The position numbers were made by a program, and so were the translations under genes. The notes beneath the pieces are model-generated. The model made no database searches, was not told the origin of the DNA, and worked only from the letters and a program-made list of their open reading frames with translations. This document shows positions 14,127-26,964 of a stretch of 64,000 nt of DNA, one piece after another. Positions within the stretch are counted from its first letter, which is position 1. Each line of letters opens with the position of its first letter. Origin of the DNA: Dirofilaria immitis (lineage: Eukaryota > Nematoda > Chromadorea > Rhabditida > Onchocercidae); assembly GCA_024305405.1 (NCBI GenBank), contig JAKNDB010000103.1, forward strand, positions 806,001-870,000. Reading direction: 5' to 3'.

Positions 14127-17100
14127 CACTACTATTATAACTACAACCAGAACTACTACAATGTCTATTGTTTTCCCATGTACTATGGGTAACCCAGTAA
14201 GTGAAACATCAACAGCTTTGCCTGAAGATACTATGATCAAAGAAACATCACGGGAACAAGCAAGAACTACCACAGTTAAAGGCGTTACTGAGAGATATGA
14301 AATAGTAGCAATTACATATTCGGATCTAATTGATGATCAAATAATAAGTACCAAACAAACTATTAAACCATTGTCACTTGATACAGACTATGCAATACCA
14401 TTCCCTCGAACATTTGCTCCTGATACTGGGACAGAAATGGAGAAAGAACCTAAATTGAAACCACCGGAAGTTATGAGTAAAAATAATACCATAATTTTTC
14501 AACCAACACAAATACCAACGTAAGTTTTTGTTTAATATTATTAACAGATTGTTATTATTTATCCAAGCTGTTTACTTATCTAATTATTTACTTATCGTAA
14601 ATAATTACTTATCGTAAATAATTGGATAAGTGGGAGCTTATAAATTTTAAATTATTTTTCAACTAAAATTATTTGATTTTTATTAGAAACTGCAAACATT
14701 TGTAAAAAAAAATTATTACACAATATTTTAGATTTACCCATTCATCGTTTAATGTGACCAAAGCAACCAATTTAACACCTGTCGGGATTGTTCCTAATCG
14801 TTTACGTGGTAAATTTAATAATTTATATATTTTTTAGCTTTGAAAAAAAATTTAAGATTTCAATTATTTATATTAATATATAGAATATATATATATGAAT
14901 GTATGTTATACATATGTCTACGTTATAGTTTTCTTAAATATGGCACTTCTCTGTCCTAAAAATATTAAAATTCTGTTTGATAGTTGCTTCTTCATATTTT
15001 AAATTAATACACTAGAAATTTTTAAATACAATCTCAAAAAATTAAATTCTCCATTCAATCCTTAGTCTTTGCTAATTTAAAACTTCAAATTCTGTTATTT
15101 CAATTTCAGGTAAACCTCGTCTGATCTGTAAAGAAGATGGTTTGCAATTCGGAATCAACACGTTGTTTCCATTTACCGGACAGATTTTTACTCGTAATCG
15201 AAAACCTGCTGCTGAGTTTGTTCATGCATATTTTATTGTTTCAGCGATTAAAAAATTAAAATGAACCCGAAGTTATGTAATGCGTAAAACTTAATTATCG
15301 CTCGATCATAAAGTGTTATAGAAGTCTTGAGAATTGAACATCGACTTTTAGAATTTTACATGTTTGAATTTGAATTTAAGGGATAATTTATTATAGTTTT
15401 GTTGTAATAATTTTCAATCGTTTTAGATGTTATTTCACGTTTCATGAAGCAACTTTCATCAGCGTAATGATGCCATATTCCATATGCGGTATACGAAACA
15501 TCGGTAATTTTAATCCTATCATAAAATTCATCACGAATTACTACGTTTTAAATATTCAGGAAATTTTGAAGATTTTTAAAAGAACATTATTATTTCTGAT
15601 AAATTCACAAGTTTTAATGCAAATTTTTTTTTGTTACGATTGGACGAATTGTTTCTCTTCATTAGCAAAGCTATAAATTTATAATTAGATTACTTTTATT
15701 ATATCATAATTTATTAGTACTTAATAAAAAATCATTATCAAATTATTCAATTCTCTATCAAGTATTTTTAAAACTTCTACTTGAAATAATTTCCAATTTC
15801 CAGAAGAACAAAAGCCAGAAACCCAATATCATATGCAAATTATTGTTATTTTTCAACAAAAAGATAATACTAGCACAATGCAAACATTTTTAACTCAATG
15901 TGTTCATCAAAAATACAATATCAGAAACAGGTGATACCAAAACATATTGAAGAAGCACTAGAAGAGTAAGTATTCCAAATATTCAATTATTTCAATTTTT
16001 GCAGAGAGGTTTTGAATAATAAAAGTCCAATTAATATTAGATATAACGATTTGACGATTAGCACTATAAGCCTTTTTTTTTAATATAATTAAATTTTAAG
16101 ATATAGAAAACTTACAACTTGGAGAATAGGTATTGATCTTGAAGAAATTAGATGATTGTGACTTGAGTTTTTGTTCGTATTATTTATGGGTTACTTTAAA
16201 TTAGTCTTCCATTAATTTGTCATTTTCGTTAACTCAGAACAAACTCAAATGGTATCATTTGAGAGTAATGATAAGTGCTTTTTATATAGGCTACGCTTAA
16301 TTCCAACGAAACTCGAACATAAGGCACAAGTTCCTGAATGCATGATGCGAATAGTTACCGAAGAAGAACATGGACATGGTGATGATGGTTCTGAAGTAGA
16401 AATTGTTAACCTTGGACAACCGATGAGGATCGAATGGAGTTTGATACCCGAATCAGGTTGTAAAAGAATTATTTTTAATATAATTCCTGGATTACAAATC
16501 CAGAATCATCAAGATTTATTAATTTAATATCATAACAAAAGTTTCTCGTTTCAGTAGATTAATTCATAATCTTGCTTTGGCATTCTGTATCCTCTGATGA
16601 TTTCATAATTAATTTATTAAATTTTCATTTATTTTCGAATATTAAGTATTTTTTGAAAATTATCATTGGTTTCTTAAGCTATTAATGATGGGCTTTGTTA
16701 CGTCACTTCATCTATAAATCTCAGCATATCCAGAGCGATGCGATTTTTGATTTTGATAATTGAAAAAAATAGCATTCTATATTTTTGACTTTTTTTAGAG
16801 TCGTTATATAAGCTAAACCAATTTAATCTTATTTAAATGTTTAAAATATTTCAAGAATTAATTTTAACTCCAATTAAAGAAAAATTTTTATTTTATCTTC
16901 ATTTGCTAACACTAGCAATTATGATTGTTTCGGATTTCTCTTTGAAATTTCGAAATTTTTAAAATAAAATATCATGTAATCCTATTTACTTATCCCGATG
17001 TTCAGATTTAATTATATACAAATTATCATAAGGATTACATTCGCTTAAGTAAAAAAAATATATAATGCTTAAAGATATGCATATAAATGAATTTGATAAA

Positions 17101-18392
17101 TTATTGCGCCATCTTAAAATTTTATTAAATTCAGTTTCAAATGAAAAGTTCCAGATGCTTATGGATTCCATGTACGAAATTGCACAGTACGAGACACGGT
17201 TAGCAATGAGGAATATGTGGTGATCGATGAAAGAGGGTATATTTGCATAGTCAAAATTTCATTTCTGAGAAGCCAAAAATGAATTTCATATATCTAATTT
17301 TTTTCAAGCATACTTATTCGGAAAAGTGATATGATCTTTTTTTTTCTTTAAAATGATTTATTATTTGAATGAATAATTCAAATCCTGCACCGATCAATCT
17401 ATGTTCTATATTTCAGTTGTTCAACAGATATCAATATATTCAGTCATCCACATTATGATACCTATCATGATATAGCTCGAGTTCATTGGCATGCATTCAA
17501 AGTACCGGATATTAATCAATTGAGTATCAAATGCTCCATAGAAATATGCACCGACATTCCGGATACCATATCTGGTCTTACCAGCTGTGATAGTATACCG
17601 TCTGTGGGTCGTTTTAAATGTTTAATTCATTAGAATTTTTGACATTTCATTAACAAGATGAATATAAGCGCAGCCATATCTTTAGTTATAATTCAGTTTT
17701 ATGCAATCAAGATTAACATATCAACTGTAACTACTATGAAAAAATACGACGTAATTTTGATGTGATGATGACTTGTTTTCTGGAATCTCTAAGATTAAAT
17801 TATGAGAAAATTTTCTTCATTACAGCCACCGTTTTGTCCAGAATTGATAACATCACCTACGAATGTTCTTCTAGCCGATCAAGAAGAAAAAGTCATCAGA
17901 AAACGACGAGAACACAAATCGTTCCAACAACGCGTCCATGCCGACATCTGTTTCGGTGATAAGAAGGATGAATATTGTAGTTCAGAGAATTATCAAAGAG
18001 ATCGTGAACGATATGTCAACATGTTTAAGGATAACTGTTCGTTTTCAAAACCATTAAATCCTAGGTGTTCCGAGAAAAATTTCTGAAAATTAGTTTAAAA
18101 AAGAAGGATCTGATCAAAATCTCTTCTCGCCAGATGATTATTTACTATAATCGTTCAAATTAAAATCGATTGAAATGTTCACTTACAAAAATGTATCGAC
18201 ATAATATTTACAGCGCGGAAGCAATATTGTTTATCTCGATTATGGTTGAGTATTTGGACGGGTTTATCCGTATTGACAGCATTACTGGCGATTAGTGTAT
18301 ACGGGTATTGTCATTGTTGTAGACGAAGGCAATATGCATCTACTAAATTAGCAATAAATTCAAAGATAACAGCAACAAAGCAACAACAATAA
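11874..18392 (+). CDS. ZP-domain (cuticlin-like) transmembrane protein
   Basis: Thirteen exons: 11874-11957, 13003-13144, 13453-13575, 13946-14519, 14732-14808, 15110-15215, 15427-15503, 15804-15965, 16290-16456, 17155-17236, 17417-17603, 17826-17955 and 18214-18392, giving about 695 residues. Exon 1 is a signal peptide (MYLIFCLIFFFFALF). Exon 4 carries a long Thr-rich mucin-like tract. The ZP module starts at PRLICKEDGLQFGINTLFPF and runs through HIEEALEE/LRLIPTKLEHKAQVPEC and DAYGFHVRNCTV to CSIEICTDIP. A furin-type site RKRR (17898-17909) follows, then one membrane helix (SIWTGLSVLTALLAISVYGY) and a short cytoplasmic tail. Cuticlin-type ZP proteins are cleaved at such sites and polymerise in the apical matrix or cuticle. 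All phases agree except exon 8, which is one base short at AAA 15925-15927, probably a sequencing error. The convertase encoded at 43.7-49.2 kb is the type of enzyme that cleaves RKRR, but any pairing is speculative. Orthology to a particular C. elegans cut/cutl gene was not established. Confidence 0.88.
12289..12538 (-). CDS. Unidentified exon-like reading frame nested antisense in ZP-gene intron 1
   Basis: On the minus strand, an acceptor (CCTAAG) before 12538 opens a frame of charged, helix-forming sequence (KLKEHKERVSLENLSSIKKR, then SLEEVTNAEVLLAKAKF). At 12375/12374 it meets a strong donor, AAAG|GTAAGC; read-through reaches a stop at 12289. The 54-codon core has balanced, coding-like composition, unlike the Ile/Phe/Lys frames elsewhere in introns. 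I do not recognise the family; a short coiled-coil or helical-bundle protein is all the sequence suggests. It lies wholly inside the first intron (11958-13002) of the oppositely oriented ZP gene. It could be a small nested gene, an orphaned exon or chance. Confidence 0.28.
14038..14134 (+). repeat. In-frame (ACT)n trinucleotide repeat coding poly-Thr
   Basis: About 32 consecutive codons are ACT (Thr), interrupted by GCT (Ala) and one ACC. It lies in exon 4 of the ZP protein gene and is read as a Thr-rich tract N-terminal to the ZP module. Surrounding residues are also Thr/Ser-rich, as in mucin-like O-glycosylated linkers. Length polymorphism is expected at such a tract. Confidence 0.9.
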
Positions 18393-19993
18393 TGATAGCG
18401 ACAGCAAAATTTAATCTTTATTTCATTATTTCTCATTTTAATTTTATTTTTCGCAATATGAATGACAATAGTGCTATTGTTATCGTCATTATCCGTATTT
18501 TTATCTCATAATCGTTATTGTAAATCCTTAATTACAGTTGTTTCTTATATATCGATGCTATTTCCTTTACTTATCCATATCAGTAATAGTTAGCATAACT
18601 CTCATTTATATATAATAATCTCTATATCTTATAATATTCTGAATCCATATCAGTAATAGTTAGCATAACTCTCATTTATATATAATAATCTCTATATCTT
18701 ATAATATTCTGATAGCTTTATGAAATTTGTCTTTATTTTGCATATGAAAATCTAAAAACTCCAAAAATAGTTTATGAGATTTTCTGACTCATCGAAACTT
18801 ATGTATAATATGTGCAAAATTTGAAGAAATAAGGAAAATTTGGGACAAATTAATTGATTTTTTCAAATCCACCCTAAATATTAATAAATTATGGATTTAG
18901 ATGTTTGTTTAAATTTAATTTAGAGTAAGATTAATATAAAATTCAATCAGAAAAAAAACTGATCTAATGAATATAATGAGTTCTTAAAGTTAAACATCGA
19001 TCCTGTGGAACTATCATATTTATGTCTGTATAGATTTATGTGGAGAAATTAATTTAACCATCGAAATGATAAAAAAAAGGAAAATGAAATTATATGTTCT
19101 GCATAAAACCTTCTCTAAATTAGGCTCATATCTTTTTTTGCTCATATTACGTAACTTCATACGGTCTATGCAGTTAAAAATTTCTTTGCTTAATATTATG
19201 TGCAATTAAGTAATTTATTACCAATCATTTATAATATCATATTTCCATTAGTTTGCATTGTGTGAGGCCACATCATGTTGCGTAGGGATAACTGGAGGGG
19301 GTAGTATTCTATGCAAAATAAAATCTAAAATGACCATTTATCATTTCTCTATTGCTTTTTAATTGAAAGGTCAAAGGTCCAAAATTTCCTAATTTCGTTA
19401 CTTTTGTAAATCCGTTGTGAATTGTTGCAAATTCACTTGCATCATATTTTTCTTTCAAAAATTAGCGAGCAAAATTGGAAGAGTTTTTATCTTCCCGAGA
19501 AGTCAAAAACGTTACGGATCATGTTTGAAAAAGATAGGTTAGATTATTTTTATGATTTTCTCCGGATATTGCATTTATTGTAAATTTTGTACGCTGAATG
19601 TAAATCGAATGTCGACAAATTGATTGTCGACATTTCTAACAAAAAATATTATCATCACGTATGACGGACAATTCTAATTCTAGTACTCTTTTTTGAATGC
19701 AATAAAATTAGCGGTGGGCAATAAATTATATTATTTTCATAAAATTTACGCTTTTTGAGGGAAATAAAATATACTGCTATTTTCCGGAGCAATTTGTTAA
19801 AAAGAATAAAATAGTCTGAATGACCGCTTATGTTTTGGAATAATTACTTATTTTTTCGAATTTGACAAATTTACTTTAAAAATCAGTAAAATTTTTGTAA
19901 ACAATTCGAAATACCGTCGACAAAACCATTAGAAAGCAATTAAGAGTCTGCATAAAGTTCTGAAAAATATACTACTACTTTTTCATTCGACCA
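18393..19993. other. Intergenic region between convergent ZP and Oxa1-like genes
   Basis: Contains the 3' flank of the ZP gene, a perfect 70-bp tandem duplication (18573-18712) and otherwise unannotated AT-rich DNA. A slightly G-rich patch at about 19260-19310 has no recognised feature. No exon is supported. Confidence 0.5.
18573..18712. repeat. Perfect 70-bp tandem duplication
   Basis: The 70-base unit at 18573-18642, starting ATCCATATCAGTAATAG, is repeated without a mismatch at 18643-18712. It lies about 180 bp past the ZP gene stop codon, in the probable 3' UTR or flank. Perfect identity implies a recent duplication or an assembly duplication. Confidence 0.95.
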
Positions 19994-22900
19994 TTATTTC
20001 GTTGAGTGCAGTCTACCAGCTTTCGCAAATTTTTCCAAATCTTGTCTTTGTATTATTTCCCACATTACTGGTCGTGATCGAGCTTGTTTTTCGGTTTCTT
20101 TCTTCCAACCTAAATAAAAGGGTGTAAACTGAAATTCTAAACTGAAATTTAATAAAATAACGTAGCACAGTTTGAATAACACATCGTTCAATGGATAAGA
20201 CTTACTGCTAAGTTTAATTATCTCTGCTTTTTCCATGACTTTAATTTCGAATTCAGTGAGAGTTCATTCATAAAATAATAATTTAATAATGTTCGTACTT
20301 ATTTATAATGGTATATTGAGTTTATTCAAATCTTCAATCTAAAAAAGGGGTAATAATTTTGGGTTCTTTCACAAAAATTTCGAAAGGAAAGATTACCGAA
20401 TGCACGCTTCCATGCTTTCTGAAAAGATGCAGAACTTGGTTTCATTACTTTCAATGGGATATCAAAAGCATAGCGGACTTTAGGCATGCGTAAAGTTATT
20501 GTCAGCAAAAGATTAAAGAAATTTGAAGCACACCAGTATATCGAAATGGCCTGAAAGCAAAAACAGAACAGTGGAAATATTAGTAAACAGTAAATCAGGA
20601 AAAAATATTGTAAGTTAGATATATTCATTTTGATTTTTAAATTTTAATATATCTTCATAATATTTCGAAATATTAATTGTATAGAAGCTTAATTATCCCA
20701 CAATAAAAATTCTCAAGAGCAAATATTTTTCACATAAAATCAATTTTAACAATTTGATGAATGACAATGAAAATCAAGAAGATTTTGCAAAGGAATCCCG
20801 AAAATATGATAAAAAAACTCACAACAGGAACTCTTGAGCTAAAAAAGAATACACCTGCTGGTACCGCAAGATACTTGAATACTTTGACATATTTGCTGGC
20901 GGATGCAGTACCGGTCGGATCATATCCGAGCTGAAAAATGGATAAATTCGAATTATTTTAAGTCGAAATATTATTCAGAAATTTAGAATGCCTATAAAAA
21001 ATAAAACTTACAAAAGGGTGCATCCAATAAGAACAGATGAGAGTGCAGGTACTAGGAAATTAGGATCTGTCGTTGTTAAATCTAGGAACCATAATGCACC
21101 GCCTGTGTTCCAACCAGGAAAGCTGTAATGTTTCATAAGAATAAAATCGCACTACTTCTCAACTTTTCGACTAAAAATCTTTGTACAAATTCTTTTCTAT
21201 TTCATTTTTCATAAACAATATAAATGTCATTCTCATTTTTCTCGCCAAAAAGTGATTGAAGTTGCAAAGTTGTTCAGAACCCAACAAATGGAGAGTATCA
21301 TTTGCACTGCTCCAACTGGAGAAACAAAAAGTAAATCACTTACTTATTTTCAGCCATAAGAGTAATTCCACGATATTGGGAAACGAATAAAATTGAGTTG
21401 AGCACAAAATAATAGTACCTATTGGAGGATCTTAAATTATAAGTGTCGATATAAACATTTTCGTCGTGTGATATCTTCCGATCTAAGAAATGTTACATAT
21501 TGTTGGAAGAATGAAGACCAGATAAGTCGATTAAAGTTAAGGAGTGACGAAGGCATCGTAATAAATATTGAGATTGAAGAAATTGTCAAAATTTTGCTTT
21601 TTTTAAAAATATTTTTCTGAGTTGCACATAACATTTTGCTGTGCATTTCACCCATTACTGTGATTCAAAAAAAAAAATAATAAAAGTTCATCATTCTCGT
21701 TCATAATAAAAATAAACGTTCATAAAAAAAGTAAAAATAAGCGACGCATATTTTATTCACACTAATTTTTTTCTTGATAAAGATAGCATTACAACATAGC
21801 ATCAAATATTATCCCAATTAAATTATTACTTTAATGAAATTATGACATTCCCAATGAATCCAGAATAATGAGATTATCTCGAGCAAAAAAAGAAAAAACT
21901 AACACAGAGCTTTACTGCGAATTATTTCTCGAGCTTCTTTCTTCTTTTCACCAAACATTTTCAACGTCTCGTCGTGCATCATTTTCTTTGGTGCGAATCT
22001 TTGCAAAATAAAGTTGCCCGCAGAAATCCCAATCGTAAACACAATGTGGCTGAAGAAAAAAGACTGAGAAAATAAGGGTGACACAGGAGACAAACAAAAA
22101 TATAAAAGTAGAATGAAATAACATGTTTCTAATGAAAGGCATAAGTTGAAGATTTAGAAAAAATTTAAGATATTCGAAATTGAATCATTAATTCACTGCT
22201 TTCTTCTTGTTTAGAAATTTGCTATTTAAAGTGCATGAAAATGCTTACTGCATATAATAGAAGCAAACCAAGGAAGATCAAAATGATTATGGATGAATTC
22301 CAAACAAATTCGATACCAAGAAGCAGGTGAATACCATGAGAAAAATCCAACATTATCCACAGTTGATATACTGTTTATGCCGATCATATCCAACATATCA
22401 ATCTTTAGAACCCATTTCTATAAAAAGAAATGCCTGAACCAGTTATGGTTTCCGAAGGCATAATTATTATCGGGATATCCGGTATGTTCTAAAAACTTCT
22501 CAAGTACTTAAAATATTACACATTGGTATAGATTTAAATAAATTAACAAAACAAATAAAATTCAAAAATAACTTAATACTTTTGCTTAAAGACATTACAA
22601 GGAGAATGTTCAATTTAATGCTTCATGATATTTTCTGCTTTAGCTAAGTCGAAATCTCTTACGAATAGAAAAGAGATTTATATTTTGGCCTAAAATTGAT
22701 CAAAACAGAATTTCCATCTCAAAATTATTTTGCCGCAAACTTGTTTATTGATATATGTTCTCTTAATTCTTTACGCTTATTAAGTTGTTTTTACAGCACA
22801 TTCAATGCAGCGAAAACTACAGGCAATGTTGAAATTGTCTAAATTAAAAGGTTGTTAGACATTAGATTATTATCTTATACATGTGATTTCAAAATAAAGA

Positions 22901-23088
22901 TTTTAATTTTAACACACCATCAGAGAATTTTGCGATGCGACGAAAATATCTTTCGCTGTAGATGCATATCGAACGTACTGTGATTTAAAACTGGAACTAT
23001 AAACTGTTGCTGCAGTAGCAGAGGTAATTGCAGTGTAAAAACGCTGTACTGATAGACGAGATGCTCCTGGATAAAACATTGCCGCCAT
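19994..23088 (-). CDS. Oxa1/YidC/Alb3-family mitochondrial insertase, paralog A
   Basis: Exons (high to low): 23088-22918, a short uncertain exon near 22488-22436, 22417-22249, 22049-21916, 21482-21344, 21122-21012, 20930-20823, 20550-20397 and 20109-19994; about 380 residues. The family inserts proteins, including respiratory-chain subunits, into the inner mitochondrial membrane. Exon 1 is a basic presequence (MAAMFYPGASRLSVQRF, later YVRYAST). Family landmarks follow in order: FFSWYSPASW then DLPWF before the first core helix; YYYFVLNSILFVSQYRGI; FPGWNTGGALWFLDLTTTDP; and the last helix AISIYWCASNFFNLLL followed by LRMPKVR. The basic tail ends RLHSTK. Single bases appear missing at 22005-22008 and 21012-21015 (both A runs on +). 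Otherwise phases agree and exons 139, 108 and 154 nt long match paralogs B or C in length or phase. Exon 2 boundaries are unresolved. Confidence 0.82.
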
Positions 23089-24265
23089 TTCAGCAATAAT
23101 TCAAGCAAACCAATTATACCATCTAAATCGAAACCTAAAATCATATTCCTAATATGCAAATCTTGCAGGCACTTGCATTTGATATATGATTACAAATCTT
23201 AATACTACTATGTTATAATCGGAATGGCCATTTGATAACTCAATACTCTACATTTTGTATAATTACTGTAATAAAGCTAGACACATTAAATTTAAATTTA
23301 GACCAAACGCATAAATAAAGGCAATGACCCTTAATTTGAATATATGGTAAGTATTATCTCTAGAAGCTATATGCAAGGCATCAATAACAAAAAAATCAAA
23401 TATAGGAGATATATGCGAAAAACCAATACCAGACAAAAATACGTAAAATTAAAAATTCCAAGTAGGATTTAAACTAATAATAAATCAGTAACAAAACAGA
23501 TCTTGTAAAAATATTCTTATTTCGCAATATATAAGGAAGAAACGACAATACCAACAGCAGAGCTAATAAATACAAACTTCTATCTCCCAAGAATTCAGAT
23601 CTACTTTTCCATATATTGAAAAATTAATACAACTTTACAAAAGAAACTTTACAAAAGAAACAAAAAATTACTTAAAATTAAATTTCACGACTCTGTGATT
23701 ACATTCTTTAAATAATACGATAATTTTCGCTGAAAAAATCGAAAATCGAAAAATTCTTGATTAAATGGAAAAATTATCACTGAAACCAATAGTATGTTGC
23801 TGTCCAACTAACAAGTCATTAAATTTGATCCAAGCAGCTAAGCCACAAATTTGAAAATCAAGATGGATTATCTAGATTGTACTATCACACAACTGTCTCT
23901 TCTTTTTAATTACGTTCTCCTCCGCCTCATTCATTTTTCAATCCTGAAATAAACAAGAACTACACAGACTAATAAATCATTAACGAAAATGACAAAATAA
24001 TCCGGAAATATTTCAATATAAAATCTATGAAAATGACCAATCTTTCACATTTCTCTGAAAATGCTCTCCATCAAAAACATCTTTTGCCTTCTCAATAAAT
24101 ATTTTCTTACTTTGACTAAAAAATAGAATGCTCAACAAAAATAAAGTTTTAATATAATTGTTGAAGTACTTTTCCCTAGTTGGTCGTTTATTCGATTAAT
24201 AAAGATTATCCAAATAAGACTTAATTTGCATAGTTATCTGCTCTAATTTCTGTCAACTGCTTTTT
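23089..24265. other. Spacer between Oxa1-like paralogs A and B
   Basis: This 1.2-kb gap separates the start of paralog A from the last recognisable piece of paralog B. A short minus-strand frame near 23815-23870 (reading AWIKFNDLLVGQQHT) has coding-like composition and might be a lost or divergent 3' exon of paralog B, but no splice chain supports it. No other feature is seen. Confidence 0.35.
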
Positions 24266-26964
24266 CTAAGATTGCATTTGTTTTGATGGTAACTGAGGTA
24301 TCTTTAAAAAGCACGGACTGATGGAATCTTGAACATTCCAGAAAATATTACAGAAATTGTATTCGATGTGCACCAATATAATGCTATAGCCTGAAATTTC
24401 TAATGTTAAAAATTTTTTTATACAAACATTCAATGAGACCATCAAAATTACGAGATTACATATAGAATTATAAGTAGTTCCATAGAATGCAGTAATGAAT
24501 CGTATTAATAGCAGGAACAAATACAAATATATAAAAATTCATGACAAGTACTTGAAATTTAGGGGTTGAAAATTCCATCTCAATCGTATTTAATTAATAG
24601 GATATAAGGAAATTCATTGCAACTTATTCTTTTTTTATGTAAATTGCATTTAATTTTAAAGATCCAATCTTCTCACATACTATAAAATTTCAAATAAACA
24701 ATAACAGACATGTATTTTTTTTTGAAAATAAAACTCGCCGAAGAAACTTTGGTACTACACGCAAAAACCATAACTGGTCCGATCCTTGTTAGGATTTTTT
24801 GTATCTGCGGATTGATACCTTGATTTGTCCCACCAGTTTCTGCTCCCATCTAAACGAAACCAATTTCTAGCTGATAATAAAAAGAAAAAAAGAGAATAGA
24901 AAGATAGAAGTTGTTGTCTTTTATATATTATTCTTCACACTACTCAACAAGCTTCTAGTTCTTTTCCTTCTTTGACTTCAGTTGCAACGCTTCTATTTGA
25001 TTTTAAGAAAAATATCATAATAACCGAAATAAAATCAGCACAAAAACTTAAAAGTTTAAAGTTTAAAATTTTCTTGGAAATTTCAATTTCTTCATATTTC
25101 TTAAATATGCAGCTAAAGTATGAGCAGCTGAATATTAGAAACCGTGGAACTGTTTATATAATAAATCGCATATCGCTGATAAAGATTCCAACTGGTTTAC
25201 TTTAAAAATTGCAGCGACAGTGACAGCAGAAATCAGTGGGAGTAAATAATAAGGATCAGGTACAGTTAAATCCTTGAACCAATATAAACCACCAGTACTC
25301 AGACCAGGAAAGCTAAAAAAAAATAAATAAAATAAAAGGAACTAAAAGTATTCACAAGAAAACTTGCTGTTCCAAACGTAGCAAGTTTTGTTTTTAAAAT
25401 TTTGCAACTGCACTTCTAATATCTGATGCTAATACTTACGCAGCATCAGCCAATTTTTTGACCGCAATGAACTGTGTCATGAAAATAGCGCCATTAAGAC
25501 TCATAAACAGAAATTGTCGATACAGCTTGATGTCCTTTGATTTCAAAAAGTCTTTCATTTCTTTCTGAGCTTCCATTGCTGTAATTTAAAAATCTTGAAA
25601 CTATATTTATTGATTATGAAATAATATACAATAAGTACCTTCAGCTCCGAAATTCTGAAAAAATACTACATAAGTCTCATTTTAAATGAACAAAATTTGC
25701 AGAATCAACGCAACGGAAAAATATTTTCCGTATTCGCAATGATAAGCATTGCACAATCTAACAATTGATTGTGACGAGCGAAACACTCTCCAGAGCAGCC
25801 GTTTTTTCAATTCAGTCTAATATCTTAATTTCATACTTTTCCAATTGTATTGAAATTAATAAAAAAGTCTATTTCATATCTGAAAAAATGAAATATCGAT
25901 TTATTTTTGATAAAGAAAATTTTTTAAATAACAAAAGCTTTTCAAAAAAGAAAATTTTCGTTAGAAACAGGAAAGACAAACTTTGCAAGAAATTTCCGCT
26001 TCTTTGCGCACTTTCAATTTTTCCTTTAAATTCATCAATTTCTTTTTTATATAACTGTACTCGTGTCATAAGTCGGTGAGAGGCGATCGGTACAAATATC
26101 AACAATAAACGTAAACTTATAGTGGCTAAAATTCAAATTTACAGTTCTAAATATGAAATAAATTTTATTGAACAGAATTGCGGCACTAGAACTAAGAAAT
26201 TTTACCCTTCAAAAGAACCAAATCTTTCATCATCTTATCCAACGATTAATTTCATTCATCAATAAAATTAGAATTCCGAATTATCAACAAATAAGGATTT
26301 TTCGCATTTAATCCTTGTTGTACAGACTTACCACACATGACAGTTAACCACCACGGTAGATCAATATTAAAATGCATATATTCTAATGCTAGCCGAAACC
26401 ACGACGCCGGACTCCACCACGAAAAAAGATCGTACTCTTTGACTAATGAATTTCCACCAAGAAAATCAAATAAATGAAAATCTTTCACTGATCCTAATTG
26501 TAACTGCTCGATCAGCGTAAAATCTGTTGAATCTGTAGAAACCAATGGAGTATTTGCTGTAGCCTGCAAGAAACTAATTTGAAATAATCCAACAAATTTA
26601 TTTCATGCGACATGAATCCAATTAAATCCAACTAATCGAGACTTAATTAAAGCTAAAAAATGACACCTACTTTTAGTCAGTGCAATTAGTATTCAAAAAT
26701 TAATTTTATTACACTTTCATGATAAGACATAGCTGCTATACATACCAATCAGTAACCTACCAACATTTCGGGAACTACTGGCGAAATCGAAGGTGATGGG
26801 CCACCTCCGAAAAAAGATATATGCCTAATTTGCAAAATTAATTGACAACGGCCATCATTTGCAAGATTTTGTCCTGGTAATGCTTTGATTGACGGCAAAG
26901 ATTTTAATTCTGTCAGAAGATGCCGTTTCAATCGTAGCATCATTTGCAGATTCTTCAGAAGCAT
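24266..26964 (-). CDS. Oxa1/YidC/Alb3-family mitochondrial insertase, paralog B (3' end unresolved)
   Basis: Supported exons: 26964-26761, 26563-26332, 26125-25982, 25578-25440, 25312-25201 and 24849-24751, all phase-consistent. Exon 1 is a basic N-terminus (KNLQMMLRLKRHLL) and ends in IRHISFFGGGPSPSISP. Next come LFSWWSPASWFRLALEYMH and DLPWW, core helix ISLRLLLIFVPIASHRLM, KDIKLYRQFLFMSLNGAIF, FPGLSTGGLYWFKDLTVPDP and ILTRIGPVMVF. A final-helix segment (FITAFYGTTYNSICNLVILM, around 24500-24400) lines up with AISIYW... of paralog A but carries Gly where the family has Trp. It has no AG acceptor just upstream, and no clear donor or final exon follows. So the 3' part may be decayed, divergent or misassembled. 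The ATG is preceded by TTTTAG, a possible splice acceptor for a trans-spliced leader; ATG 26991 upstream is an alternative start. Confidence 0.72.

Noticed and set aside
14034..14273. Minus-strand Val-rich open frame
   Set aside because: It is the antisense of the ACT (Thr) repeat (AGT/GTA codons) and has no independent support.
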